Assembly (NCBI GenBank): GCA_934167095.1
Contig: CAKPKE010000007.1
Location: 10,044-74,043 of the forward strand
DNA from: an uncultured Clostridia bacterium
GTDB lineage: Bacteria; Bacillota; Clostridia; TANB77; CAG-508
Direction of reading: 5' to 3'
Length of the DNA stretch: 64,000 bases
Shown: piece by piece, positions 7,601-18,200 of the stretch
How positions within the stretch are numbered: position 1 is the first letter of the stretch
Layout: every line of letters starts with the position of its first letter
Notes under the pieces: model-generated
Seen by the model: the letters and a program-made list of their open reading frames with translations, nothing else
Told to the model about the DNA's origin: nothing
Databases searched by the model: none
Translations under genes and position numbers: made by a program

Positions 7601-10252
7601 AGTTTCGCTCTTACCTTTTACTTCTAGTGTTGCATTATATACATCTTTATGTAGTGCTAAGTCAACTGTTTCTCTTAATACATATCCTTGATTTACATAT
7701 AAGTTGTTGTAATCACCATTATATAGCATATAATATGCATTAATTGGATTTTCTTGGCTATCTTTTGCAAGAGATGCTCTATTATCTCCATTTATTGAAT
7801 CGCCAATTACAAAGTGTTTGTATACTGGATAATAGTCTGTTACAAATCCATTTTTGTTGTATCCTGTATATGATGACATCATACAATCATTTACATATTG
7901 ATTATTTCCTGTTGGATTTCCAAATTCATCAATTAATCCATTATCTTTTAGATATGTTCTTGTATAAACTTGTCCTCCAGCATAGTTTTGTGGATTTGAA
8001 CCGATTTCTTCAAATTTTGCATTGAAGTTATCTCTTACTGAATTTATATCATTTCCTTTAGAGCTATTTGACCATGCTACACCATTTGCTTTGTATATTG
8101 TTGGTTTATAATACATTCCATTGTATACAAATTCAACATAGTATGTGTACATTGCATTTAAATTTGTAAATTCATAATGTCCATCACCATCTGTTGTAGT
8201 TGTTGCTTTTATTTCCACTGTTTTTTCATCTGGTTTTCTTTGATGTAAAATAACTTTTACTCCAGACATTGCTTTATCTTGAGAGTCGTCTTTTTGACCA
8301 TTATATTGTGACTCTTTTCCGGCTGTTCCATCAACCCAAACATATCCTGCAATTTTGATATTTATTTCTATTGTTGTACTCTTTTCTGCAGTATTTCTCT
8401 TTGCTTGAGTTGCTCCTTTATAGCCTTCTTCTGGATTTCCACCACTTACAGTTCTTACTTCTTGTTCATCATCTACTTCATATTCTGTTGTGTCCATTTT
8501 GATACATGCTTGATATAATGTATATTCAAGTGGAATATCCATAGATTTACTTTCATCTTGCTCTTTTCCACTTTTTATTTCTCCAGTACATCTCTTATTA
8601 GCTGGTGCATTAGAATCATGTACTTTTTCATTATGGTTACTTGCAGCTTCCTGACTATCATAATGATTATCTGGTGCTGTTGTACAATACCAATAATCTT
8701 TTCCAGGTATTTTATATGTTGCTTTATATGTATATGTTTTTACCATTGATACTATATATCCTCTATACATATAAATACGAGAACCAGTACTTGCCGAGTT
8801 TCCATTTTCTGAGTCGACACCTTCTAACCTATAATACTCAGATGTACAATATTCTGTATATTCAAATGTTGGAGTTGCTTTTATGCTTTTTGGATAGTTT
8901 GCTTTACTTGCATTTACTCTTATCCAGAAATTTTCTCCACTTTCTGGGTATGTATTAGTTTCACCTTTAGCAAGTATTTCAAAATCGCCATTTAAGTAAC
9001 TTAATGTTGCATTTCCATCTTCACCACTTGCCTCTAATTTAATATCCTTTATATATGATATATTCGTATAATGTGGATATGTAACTTTAAATGGTCCTAT
9101 TATATATTCATCTTGGCTTCTATTTCCATCAACTCTATTTACAAATACTTGGGTACTATCAGAACTTATAGAAACCATATTTTCATAAGAGCCTGCTGCA
9201 ATTAATTCATCATTAAACTTTTTAAATTCTTTTGCTTCATCATATAATTTATAACCACCTGTTGTTCCTTGTGATAATGTTGCACTTCCTGAACCATCGG
9301 CATTATATCCACGATGACTTCCTTCATGGTCATTTTGTAACCAACTTGCAGTTTGAATGTCTAAAACAGAAAATACTGTTGTTCTTTCTCTTGAGGTTAA
9401 TACTTCATTTCCACCATTGAATATATATGCATTCATAACTTCATCAAATTCAGCATTTCCAGAAGTATTTACACTCCAAGACTCTGTTTTAGTATATATT
9501 GAACTTGTTCCGCCACCTATTACAGCAACTTTTGGGCCTTCCATCCAGTTTATCTCTTGAGAATAATCTGTATGATAATCATAATTTTCAAGTAATGGTT
9601 GAGGTTTTCTTTCAGCGCCTAATTCTGTAAATTTTCTTCCCATCCATTCTTTTAATGCTCTTTTTGTTCTTTCTACTTGGCCTTTTTCATTTCTTTGCTC
9701 CTTATATATAGCAATTACAGGTTGACTTTCATTTATTGATATTCCGCCATGGTCGTGTTCACTTGGTGTAACACTAGTTTCACCATTTGAAATGCTTGGT
9801 CCTGTAACTTTTAATTCTGAATAATTTTCTGGTAACAATTGTTTTATTAATTTCCAAGCTTTATCTTCGGCGTCTTTTTCTAGTTCACTACCAACACTGT
9901 TATATATTACTCCTGATCCATAATCCATTTCAGTTGGATAATATGTTGTAGTATCAATGCTTCCCCATCTTACAGCAGAGTCTTGGTCATCACAATATGC
10001 AATTCCTGATGCTCCACTTCCAGCAGTTAATGTTGCAGAACTGCTAAGAACTCCAGAACTTGCACTTCCACCACCAATTGATTGAGGAAAATATCCTGTT
10101 GCAGAGCTACTAATTGATGCAGATGGCATACCTTTAGTTAAAGATCCATTCCATGCTGGCATACCGCTTACAATCTTAGAAAAAGCAACTGAGCCAAGTG
10201 TTAATACTGCTGATACTGTTACTATTTTTATAAGATTTTTAACCTTTTTCAT
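4625..10252 (-). CDS. Giant surface protein with SdrD_B-type domains, paralogue A (1875 aa)
   Basis: This is a secreted, wall- or membrane-anchored protein. Residues 1-30 form a signal peptide (basic start, hydrophobic core, SKIVSG). An N-terminal region of about 600 aa holds short Trp/Tyr-rich blocks such as AVRWGS and INWMEGP. A first SdrD_B-like domain lies near 634-720 (AGYVWVDGTAGKESQYNG, then GVKVILHQR) and a second near 1189-1300 (VNGTVFDDKRTV...GVNGVRVQLVELF); in between are DUF11-like segments. The C-terminus has LPPFGQN, a membrane helix and a lysine tail, like a sorting signal with an odd motif. It is strongly similar along its length to the protein at 15294-20864. It starts 14 nt after the 10267-15222 gene and shares its transcript. 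A role in adhesion or surface layers is inferred. Confidence 0.8.
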   Translation of the reverse strand: MKKVKNLIKIVTVSAVLTLGSVAFSKIVSGMPAWNGSLTKGMPSASISSSATGYFPQSIGGGSASSGVLSSSATLTAGSGASGIAYCDDQDSAVRWGSIDTTTYYPTEMDYGSGVIYNSVGSELEKDAEDKAWKLIKQLLPENYSELKVTGPSISNGETSVTPSEHDHGGISINESQPVIAIYKEQRNEKGQVERTKRALKEWMGRKFTELGAERKPQPLLENYDYHTDYSQEINWMEGPKVAVIGGGTSSIYTKTESWSVNTSGNAEFDEVMNAYIFNGGNEVLTSRERTTVFSVLDIQTASWLQNDHEGSHRGYNADGSGSATLSQGTTGGYKLYDEAKEFKKFNDELIAAGSYENMVSISSDSTQVFVNRVDGNRSQDEYIIGPFKVTYPHYTNISYIKDIKLEASGEDGNATLSYLNGDFEILAKGETNTYPESGENFWIRVNASKANYPKSIKATPTFEYTEYCTSEYYRLEGVDSENGNSASTGSRIYMYRGYIVSMVKTYTYKATYKIPGKDYWYCTTAPDNHYDSQEAASNHNEKVHDSNAPANKRCTGEIKSGKEQDESKSMDIPLEYTLYQACIKMDTTEYEVDDEQEVRTVSGGNPEEGYKGATQAKRNTAEKSTTIEINIKIAGYVWVDGTAGKESQYNGQKDDSQDKAMSGVKVILHQRKPDEKTVEIKATTTTDGDGHYEFTNLNAMYTYYVEFVYNGMYYKPTIYKANGVAWSNSSKGNDINSVRDNFNAKFEEIGSNPQNYAGGQVYTRTYLKDNGLIDEFGNPTGNNQYVNDCMMSSYTGYNKNGFVTDYYPVYKHFVIGDSINGDNRASLAKDSQENPINAYYMLYNGDYNNLYVNQGYVLRETVDLALHKDVYNATLEVKGKSETYKYNKNDGLSDEGFWDISTQISDAYLSNAYKNAKSQSATSAAQMYNQTDYTREIFKEDYNFKVNTNTYGSDILSKTGMSSSEDELRVYVTYKITVRNQSDAISAKVTEVVDYFDKEYTLVESSNTVAREQKYKPYLGDRRGNKIKDVTTNSSSKYGAATESATADYNKTYITGFDDVLLDPDTSKDLYLYITFRVNNDKDGYITLDEATSDGNTNEYTPKQNIVEINGYKTYYTDRAKAPNTDNPLTDREYVAGDIAGLTDIDSVPGNVLPDSIPTNNGQVDSSTFEDDTNKGPNIRIRLNRENVREVNGTVFDDKRTVTEQSAQIGNGQRDDGDTGVNGVRVQLVELFKDENGNFINGDNGKPLEKVWRTMYSGDKSTQTFIIDNSAININREYAVSEDGQYSFKSFAPGYYIVRFIYGDGTESILGTTTTNYATGATEENSITNFFADKASANYKKRSGTNGYYSVNGENIGLNTNSYNGQDYKSTTYQLGVANGDGSFQNVSTGTYNYDFDAAATGLYSDAKDIYSRRLEVNSASQTLTNHIAEVESSFEYLSPYYNSMSDDDKAAVLQSLLTEFVNKTNMTAETGVMNIEFEYNRQEDGNKNNNYTNSETNIGSSNYDKTGFYTVADVDFGLTQRPQSELKTTKQIANVKVTLANGNTLFDASAKATNVMWIEGQTAHAQDTKNTYAQNDNYAREDKNGNRVSSGNTLVKIPAVRTAGQKGRVQLTMDEELMHGSTMQITYIITVANIGEVDYSDAKFYYTGVEDNASSNIVKTKVESIVDYVGAQLSDDEHATRNNLQFNADTNTEWEVVTFDSLKENGLVNANLENSAKKYTTIIKTKDDSSIIKELVPVLVDTNSTKIKEKWEKDPLNVLDAVNNTNSVTGIKLVLSEMITSDNSSDDLTYNNIVEITKTSSVSGRRMAYSVVGNQDPTQEPYEIDAASPQEVVILPPFGQNTIYYVLGIGIGVILIIGLTAVIVVTKKKKKAL

Positions 10253-10266
10253 GAGTTCCTCCTTTC

Positions 10267-13200
10267 TTACTTAATAACTTTCATTTTGATTAAGTATGCG
10301 CCTGCAATAATTATTGTTACTACTGCAATTCCTAATGTTACGTACATTACTGGTTGTCCAGTTTGAACTGATGTTAACACATTTGCGCTACTATAATCAT
10401 CTTCATTTTGATCTTTATTTCCTGGAGTAGAATCATAATCTTCTAGTCCATAATCATTTGATGTTTCGTAAATTTCAGCATTGTTTGTTATTGTTAAACC
10501 AATTCCATTTGCTGTCATTTTCTTTGTTAATACTAATTTAACTTCTGCACTTTCGCCTGGGTTTAATACCTTATTTGCTAAAGCGTTGTTGTAGACTGTT
10601 TTTCCATCTGTGCTTGCATACCAATCTGTGTTTAATTCTGAACTGAAGTTTAACTCACTTGGTAAGTAATCAGCTATTTTCTTAACATATCCTGGTACTG
10701 CACCTTCATTTGTTACTACTAGTTTGTATTCTACAACTATTGTAGATGAACTAATATATTTGTCTTTGAAGTCTATTTTTGCAAAGTTTTTGTTGTACTC
10801 ATGTACTGTTGTTCCTCTGCTATCTGTTACTGTTATGCTTGTTACAGTTTTGTCTAATTTTAAATCAAACTTTTTGTTTTCAACTAATCCTAAATCAATA
10901 TCATATCTATTGTTTTCTGTTAGTTTTATTTCTTCTGTAACTGCCGCAGTCACTGTTTGTCCTTCATATACAACAGTTTTATCCATTGCATCAGAATTCA
11001 TTGTAGAATCTACTGATTCTTTTTGATAGTCTGTTGGGCTGTAATTTTTCGAATCGTATAAGAATATTACTGTGTAATTTCCTTCATACATATTACTAAA
11101 TGCATAGGCACCATCTGAATCAGTTGTTGTTACTCCTTCTTCGTTATTAGCGTTTCTTGCAATGTTTCCAGTTTTATTATTTAGTAATAAAACTTTTACT
11201 CCAGATACTTTTGTTTCATTTGTATCTTTTATACCATCTTTGTTTTCATCCATCCAAACAACTCCGGCAATTCTTCCTGTTTTGTTTGAAGTATTTCCGC
11301 CATTATTGTTGTCGTCATCAATTATTTCGCCTGGTTTGTATTCTTTAATTTTGTTTGTTACTTCATTTGAATCAATTGTTCCCACTTCAGATTGCTTTAT
11401 TGTTCCTTTATTTTTTACTGTTGTTGTTTGATTTACTATATCTGCTACAACATTTACTTCTATTGTTGCAGTTTTTCCTGCCTCTAAAATTAGTACTTTT
11501 GCCTTTATAGTTCCATCATCTGCTTTTTCAGAATAAGTTGTTTTGCTTCCATCTGCTAATGTAACTTCAGTATATGAATATACAAGTCCTTGTGGAATTT
11601 TATCTGTAAATTCAATATTTGATATTGAAATATTTGATAAATTCTTTACTGTAAATGTATATTTAAATTTTTCAGTTGTTCCAATTTCAACACTTGATGG
11701 TACTGTTGAAGTTTGTGAAATTGAAAGTCCTGGTTTATTTACACTTAATGTTGTTGTTCCTAAATTTTCTTCAGGAGTATTATCAGCTTTTATTTTTGCA
11801 GTTACATCTAATTTTTTGCTATATACATTGTTTTCATTTATTTGGCATCTTACTGTTACTGCCACTTTTGTAGTTTCATAATTTAATGTTCCTACATTTA
11901 TTTTAGCTTCATTGTTGCTCTTTGTTACATTTGATGTTATATCTTCTCTCATATTTCCTTTTGTTACGCTTACTATTTCAAGTTCACTTGGAAGAGTTAA
12001 AGTTATAACTGTGTTTTCCCTGTTTCCATCATAAGGTGTTTCAGTATATTTTAATTCACCAGTTTCTTCATTTTTTGTGAATGTTCCTGATGCAGAATAT
12101 TCTTTTGCAGATTTTACATTCATTATTAATGTTGTTTCATCGCCACTTCTTAGTTCTACGTCAGTTCCAAGAAGTTTTCCTGAGAAATATGTTTTTGTAA
12201 GTGTTACATTTGCAACTGCATTTGAAGTTGCTGTTGCTTTTTCGTTGTAAACTGTAGCTTGAGTTGTAAATGTTACTTCTTCAGTATCAGATGCTGTTGT
12301 TTTAAACCATATTGCTTTTTCTAATGTAGAATTTGCTGCAATACTTCCTAATGAAATTTCAACAGTTCTTTTTGTTGTATCATTTTCATCGTCTGTATAT
12401 GATGCATCTTCTGGAGTTGTATATTCAAGTCCATCTGTTCCTTCTACTACATAAGTAACTGTTTTTAGTATTGGGAATTTTACTTTTACATCATTTGCTT
12501 GTTCTGTTCCAGCATTTGTTACTTTTAAAGTATATTTTAGTATGCTTCCACTTTTTGCTGTTGTAGCATCACTATTTGCTGTGAATGTAGTTTCAAATTT
12601 TGGTCCTGTTCCTGTTGTAAGGCCTGTTGTTGCAGCTTGTGCAAGTTCTGAAATTGCTCCATCTGCTTGATTATTTGTATAATATACTGAATAGTTTTCA
12701 TAAGCATATTTGTCATAGTCAAGTCCTCCTGGAACTATTGCAGAATATCCAAACTTAAATCCTTTTCCTTGTTCAATATCAGTGTTAGGAAGTACTATCA
12801 TGTAAGATTTTGCATTTGTAATTGTTCCTTCATCTGATGTCCAAGCATTTGCTGAGCTGTTTAGATCAGTTGTTGCAGATACATTTGATGAATAATATAC
12901 TTTTGCTCCATCTATTCCAGATACTGTAATAGGTTTTGACATTGTTAAATCTAAGTTTGTATTTAGACCATTTCCTTGTGCAGGAATTCTTCCAAGTACA
13001 ACTACATTGCTAATTGTATTTCCATAGTTGTTTATTACATTCATATTGAATGCTACTTCTTGTGATTCTGAAGCTGTTGGAATTAATCCTGTTTTTTCAT
13101 CACCACTTAGTGACATTATACTAACTTGGTCATTATTTGTATAAGTAACCCCGTTTGTTGCAACTACACCAGTTGGTGCTAAGTATTTAATATCACTTGT

Positions 13201-15222
13201 AGCTTCTGTTACATTTCCGTCTGAATTTGTTACAGTTGCTATTATTTGATTTTGTGTTGTTGGTGTTAATTCTTCAAGTGTAATGTCTGCTGTTATAACT
13301 ACTGTTGCACCTTTTGCAGCAACATTATTATATTTTGTTTGACTTCCTGCTAATTGTAAGTCAATTGATTTTGTTCCATCTGAATTATTTACTAAATTAG
13401 CACTTTGAAGAGAAAGTTCATCATCATAATATAAATCTGCTTTTACAGAAACATCCTTTATATTAGAAGGAAGTTTTACTTGAACTCTTGGTGAGCTAAA
13501 CATAGTATCATCTATTGAGTCATTTTCAAGTGTTACTTTAATTTCTACGCCTTCATTTTTTAATACTGTTGATAATGTATCTCTGTTTGTTTCAATATTT
13601 ACTTTTTGTGTTGGTTCTTCTAAAGCTATTGTGTTTTTTACTTGTGCTATTAAAACATTTTCAGATTCTGTTTTTACAGATAATTTTGTATTTACTTCTA
13701 AGCTACTTACTTTTTCTAAATTAGCTTTTGAGTAGCTTAAGTTTTTCATTATAGCTTTATTTACTGTAACATTTAATATCCCCTCTGTTTGAGGTTTTGA
13801 AGTTACAATTTTTACATTTTTAACATTTGCATTTGATAAATCAATTACAAAATATCCATCTGTTACTGGAGAATCTTTTGTTAATGTTATTAAAGCTTCT
13901 CCATTTTCATTTTGGATTTCTATTGTTCCAACTTCACCTAAAATTTCTGTAAATTCGCTTTGAGCTATTTTTATAGTTTTATCATAAGAGACTTCACTTG
14001 TTTCATTTTCAAAATTTGTTCCAACTTCCTCGAAAATAACATTTTCTGCTAAAGTTTTAACTGGTATAACAGCTTTATAATTTACAGTATATTCTGTATC
14101 CCTTTTATTTTCATCAGCTGTATTTATGTTGTTATATAAGTAACCTTTATTTAATGTTGTTGTAACATTTGTTTCATAATCTGCAATTGTTCCTAATTCT
14201 TCTGATAAATTTTCAGTTCCTTTTACAGAATTTTTTAGTTCTAGGTTATTTGCAGTATATGTTGTGACATCTTTTTCTACATTGTAGCTAATTTCTACTT
14301 CTGAACTTTTTAAATTTGCTACTTGTTCATTTGTAAGCTCATACACGTAAGTTACTAAAAATTCATCTTGTGCATTTTTAGTCCAAGCTACATTTTCATT
14401 TGTAGTTTTGATTGTTACTACATTTTGCTCTTTATCAAAAGACCATTCAGGCTTTGTTGTATTTCCATTTGTTGCAGATGTACTATTTGCAATTACTGAC
14501 ACATAAGAAGGATTTACTCCATCTATTGCAGGTAAAGTAGCTGTTATAGTTTCATCTTTTACTGGTACAACATTTTCCTTGATATTTGTTTTTACTTTTG
14601 ATTGAACTATTAACTTATTTTGATAATATGCGTATTTAGTTACTTCATGGCTAAGATCAAGTTCTGCTGTGTCTAATTTCCAAGCTGTATTTAATTTAAC
14701 TTTTCCATTAACATCAGTTTCCTTGCCGTCTTTATTAACATATATTGCAGTTAAGCTTATCTCATTATCTCTATTTGCAACATCAGTGCTAATATTAGTA
14801 TCATTCATTTGCATAATCAAAGATTTTGAAATACTATTGCCACTGTTTATTTGATTAAATTTTATTTCATTTTTAGCTTCATCAATGCTTTCTACAACTT
14901 CTGGATTTGTTTCATCATCTTTGATTTTAAAGTTTGCGCCATTAAAACTTACTTGTGCATCCTTTACATATCCTCCATTTTTTACATTGATTTGTACGTT
15001 TAGTACTCCTGTTTGATTAGCGTCTAATGTCTTTTTATGCTTGCCATTATCATAGGCAACATCAAATTCGACATTTGCTACGTTAGTTGATTTTGTTTGG
15101 TTTTCTAGTGCATTTTCACTCATTAAAGTATCTGCTGCATAGCTTATTAAAGTCATTGAATTAGCTAAAATCAATAACATTGCCAATGTAGCTGATACAA
15201 ACTTTGTAATTTTGTTACTCAT
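10267..15222 (-). CDS. Large surface protein with DUF11-type repeats and one SdrD_B domain (1651 aa)
   Basis: Residues 1-30 are a signal peptide. Most of the protein is beta-rich and Thr/Asn/Val-rich with several DUF11-like repeats, clearest near 872 (TGPKFETTFTANSDATTAKSG...LKYTLKVTN), 1162 (KPGLSISQTSTVPSS...KFKYTFTVKN) and 1450. A SdrD_B domain lies near 1316-1394 (AGVVWMDENKDGIKD...GVKVLLLNN). The C-terminus reads SVQTGQ, then a membrane helix and basic tail, recalling sortase signals of the xPQTx/QTG kind. AAGGAGG fixes the ATG at 15222. It has its own promoter (15255-15283) and is followed after 14 nt by paralogue A. It probably forms an extended stalk or adhesin; the ligand is unknown. 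Confidence 0.8.
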   Translation of the reverse strand: MSNKITKFVSATLAMLLILANSMTLISYAADTLMSENALENQTKSTNVANVEFDVAYDNGKHKKTLDANQTGVLNVQINVKNGGYVKDAQVSFNGANFKIKDDETNPEVVESIDEAKNEIKFNQINSGNSISKSLIMQMNDTNISTDVANRDNEISLTAIYVNKDGKETDVNGKVKLNTAWKLDTAELDLSHEVTKYAYYQNKLIVQSKVKTNIKENVVPVKDETITATLPAIDGVNPSYVSVIANSTSATNGNTTKPEWSFDKEQNVVTIKTTNENVAWTKNAQDEFLVTYVYELTNEQVANLKSSEVEISYNVEKDVTTYTANNLELKNSVKGTENLSEELGTIADYETNVTTTLNKGYLYNNINTADENKRDTEYTVNYKAVIPVKTLAENVIFEEVGTNFENETSEVSYDKTIKIAQSEFTEILGEVGTIEIQNENGEALITLTKDSPVTDGYFVIDLSNANVKNVKIVTSKPQTEGILNVTVNKAIMKNLSYSKANLEKVSSLEVNTKLSVKTESENVLIAQVKNTIALEEPTQKVNIETNRDTLSTVLKNEGVEIKVTLENDSIDDTMFSSPRVQVKLPSNIKDVSVKADLYYDDELSLQSANLVNNSDGTKSIDLQLAGSQTKYNNVAAKGATVVITADITLEELTPTTQNQIIATVTNSDGNVTEATSDIKYLAPTGVVATNGVTYTNNDQVSIMSLSGDEKTGLIPTASESQEVAFNMNVINNYGNTISNVVVLGRIPAQGNGLNTNLDLTMSKPITVSGIDGAKVYYSSNVSATTDLNSSANAWTSDEGTITNAKSYMIVLPNTDIEQGKGFKFGYSAIVPGGLDYDKYAYENYSVYYTNNQADGAISELAQAATTGLTTGTGPKFETTFTANSDATTAKSGSILKYTLKVTNAGTEQANDVKVKFPILKTVTYVVEGTDGLEYTTPEDASYTDDENDTTKRTVEISLGSIAANSTLEKAIWFKTTASDTEEVTFTTQATVYNEKATATSNAVANVTLTKTYFSGKLLGTDVELRSGDETTLIMNVKSAKEYSASGTFTKNEETGELKYTETPYDGNRENTVITLTLPSELEIVSVTKGNMREDITSNVTKSNNEAKINVGTLNYETTKVAVTVRCQINENNVYSKKLDVTAKIKADNTPEENLGTTTLSVNKPGLSISQTSTVPSSVEIGTTEKFKYTFTVKNLSNISISNIEFTDKIPQGLVYSYTEVTLADGSKTTYSEKADDGTIKAKVLILEAGKTATIEVNVVADIVNQTTTVKNKGTIKQSEVGTIDSNEVTNKIKEYKPGEIIDDDNNNGGNTSNKTGRIAGVVWMDENKDGIKDTNETKVSGVKVLLLNNKTGNIARNANNEEGVTTTDSDGAYAFSNMYEGNYTVIFLYDSKNYSPTDYQKESVDSTMNSDAMDKTVVYEGQTVTAAVTEEIKLTENNRYDIDLGLVENKKFDLKLDKTVTSITVTDSRGTTVHEYNKNFAKIDFKDKYISSSTIVVEYKLVVTNEGAVPGYVKKIADYLPSELNFSSELNTDWYASTDGKTVYNNALANKVLNPGESAEVKLVLTKKMTANGIGLTITNNAEIYETSNDYGLEDYDSTPGNKDQNEDDYSSANVLTSVQTGQPVMYVTLGIAVVTIIIAGAYLIKMKVIK

Positions 15223-15254
15223 ATATTTCCTCCTTTAAAACATCACTAACTCCT

Positions 15255-15283
15255 ATTATACGCTATTTTTGTGCATTTTTCAA
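15255..15283 (-). promoter_or_regulatory. Internal promoter for the 10267-15222 and 4625-10252 genes
   Basis: TTGAAA (15283-15278) and TATAAT (15260-15255), spacer 17 nt, lie in the 71-nt gap after paralogue B. The inverted hexamers ACTAAC (15245-15250) and GTTAGT (15293-15298) frame it and might be an operator or chance. Confidence 0.65.
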
Positions 15284-15293
15284 TGCTTTTGCG

Positions 15294-18200
15294 TTAGTTT
15301 TTTCTCCTTAATATCAGAATAACCATTGCTAATCCAACAATTAATATTATACCTACAATTAGGCTCAATACATAGTATATTGTATTTTGTCCAAATGGTG
15401 GTAGCATCACAATTTCTTGTGGTGTTGCTGCATCTATTTCATAAGGTTCCTGTGTCGGATCTTGATTTCCTACTACAGAATAAGACATTCTTCTACCTGA
15501 AATATTACTTGTTTTTACTATTTCTGCAATGTTATTGTATGTCAAGTCATCACTGCTGTTATCTTGAGATATCATTTGAGATAATACAAGACTTACTCCT
15601 GTAACGCTTTTTGTAGAATTTACGGTATCTAATACCTTTAATGGATTTTGTTCCCATTTGCCTTTTATTTGTGCACTTGTTGCATCTACAAGTATAGGTA
15701 CTAATTCTTTTACAACACTACTGTTATCCTTTGTTTTTACGATAGTAGTATACTTATCAGTACTTGTGCCAAGTCTGCTGTTTATTAATCCTTGTGATAT
15801 TAAAGTGTCTTTTTCCACCTTTTCCCAGTCCGGATTTAAACTAGCATTAAATTGTTGATTATTTCTTGTTTCTCTTCCAGCATTTGTTAATTGTGCTCCT
15901 ACATAGTCTACTATTGTATCAACTTTAGTTTTTACAATATTTCTATTTTGATCATCTTCTACCCCCATATAGTAGAATTTTGCATCACTATAATCAACTT
16001 CGCCAACATTAGCTACAGTAATTATATATGAAACTTGTAATGTTGCACCATGCATTAACTCTGCATCTACGGTTAACTGAATTCTTCCTTTGTTATTTGC
16101 AGTTCTAACTACCGGCATTTTCATTAAATTACTTCTACCTGATACGGTTTTTTCGTTTTGATTTTCTTTTCTGTAATTCTTATCAGTTGTATAAGTATTT
16201 AAACTATCTTGTCCATGTGCCGGTTGACCTTCTATCCACATTACATTAGATGCTTTTGCAGATGCATCAAATAATACATTTCCATTTGATAATACAACCT
16301 TTACATTTGCTATTTGCTTAGTTAATTTCAAACTAGATTGTGGTCTTTGAACTAATCCAAAGTCTACATCTTTTACTTCATAATATCCATTTTTTGAATA
16401 ATTTGAATTTCCTATATTATTTAAGACATTAATATAATTATCATTTTTTGTTCCGTCTTCTTTCCTGTTGTATTCAAGTTCAATACTAATTACACCAGTT
16501 TCTGCTGTCATTTTTGTCTTATCATAAAACTGAGTCAAGAAATTTTCTATTAAAGTTTTCTTTTCATTATCACCCAATGAATTATAGTATGGTGATATAT
16601 ATTCAAATGATGATTCTATTTCGGCTATATTATTTGTTAAAGTTTGAGATTCGCTATTTACTTCTAGTCTTCTATTATAAATATCTTTTGCATCTGAATA
16701 TAGTCCAGTTGATGCTGCATCAAAGTCATAATTATATGCTCCTGTTGATACATTTTGATAGCTTCCAACACCATTTGCTACACCTATTTGATAAGTTGTA
16801 GATTTGTAGTCTTGCCCATTATAAGATTTTTTATTTAATCCTACATTTTCTCCATTACTTGAATTATAGCCATTTGAGCTATCGGCTCTTTGTTTATATG
16901 AAGAATCTACTCTTTTTAGGAATTCTGTAATATTATTTTCCTGGTTTGTTTCTCCGGTTTTATAATTTGTAGCTTTAGTTCCTAATACGCTTTCTTTTCC
17001 ATCTCCATATATAAATCTTACTATGTAATTTCCTGGTGCAAATGATTTAAAACAATATTGTCCATCATTTTCTACCATGTAATTTCTGTTAATGTTTATT
17101 GCTTGATTATCTATTATGAAGCTTTGAATCGTCTTATCTCCAGATTTCATGGTTCTCCATTCTTTTTCTAATGGCTTTCCATCACTTCCTGTAATCAGAT
17201 TTCCACTACTATCCTTAAATAATTCAATTAATTGCACTGTCACTCCATTTATTCCAGTTTCATCATTACCTCTAGTTCCATCGCCTATTTGTGCATTTTT
17301 TTCTGTTACTGTTCTTTCATCTTCAAATACAGTTCCATTTATTTCTCTTACATTTCTTCTATTTAATCTAATTCTAATGTTTGGACCTTTGCTTGTATCA
17401 TCTTCAAATGTATTAGAATTTATTTGTCCATTTTCAAATGGAATACCATCAATATTAGTAAGATTTCCTGGCACTGAATCTATGTCAACTAGTCCTGCTA
17501 CATTTCCAGTTTTATACTCTCCATTTGGTGATGTTGCTCTTGAACCATAATAAGTTTTATATCCATTTATTTCTACTATATTTTGCTTTGGAGTTGTTAT
17601 TTGTCTATTGCCATCTTTTTGAACGTCACCATCTCCAACTTTATTTCCTCTAGTATTTCCATCAGATGTCGATTCATCTAATATAACATATCCGCTTGCA
17701 TCATTATTAACTCTGAATGTTATATATATGTATAGTTCTTTTCCTGTGTCTGGATCTAATAAAACATCATCAAATCCTGTAATATATGTTTTATTGTAAT
17801 AACTTGTTTGTTTTTCTGTTGCTCTGTATTTACTTGAAGAAGATGTTACAACATCTTTTATTTTATTTCCTTTTCTATCTCCCAAATATGGTTTATATTT
17901 TTGTTCTCTTGCTACATTATTAGAACTTTCTATTAATGTGTATTCTTTATCAAAGTAATCTACTAATTCAGTTATTTGCGATGATATTGCATCAGACTGA
18001 TTTCTTACCACTATTTTATATGTAACATAAATTCTTAGTTCATCTTCAGCTGAAGTCATACCAGTTCTATCTAAAATATCTGAGCCATATGAAGCTACTT
18101 TAAAATTATAATCTTCTTTATATATTTCTCTTGTATAATCAGTTTGATTGTACATTTTTTCAGAACTTGTTGCACCTTGCGATTTTGCATTTTTGTATGC

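Noticed and set aside
4720..9560. Many plus-strand frames inside the giant surface gene
   Set aside because: They are antisense shadows rich in Leu/Tyr/His from low-complexity codons, without starts or ribosome sites.
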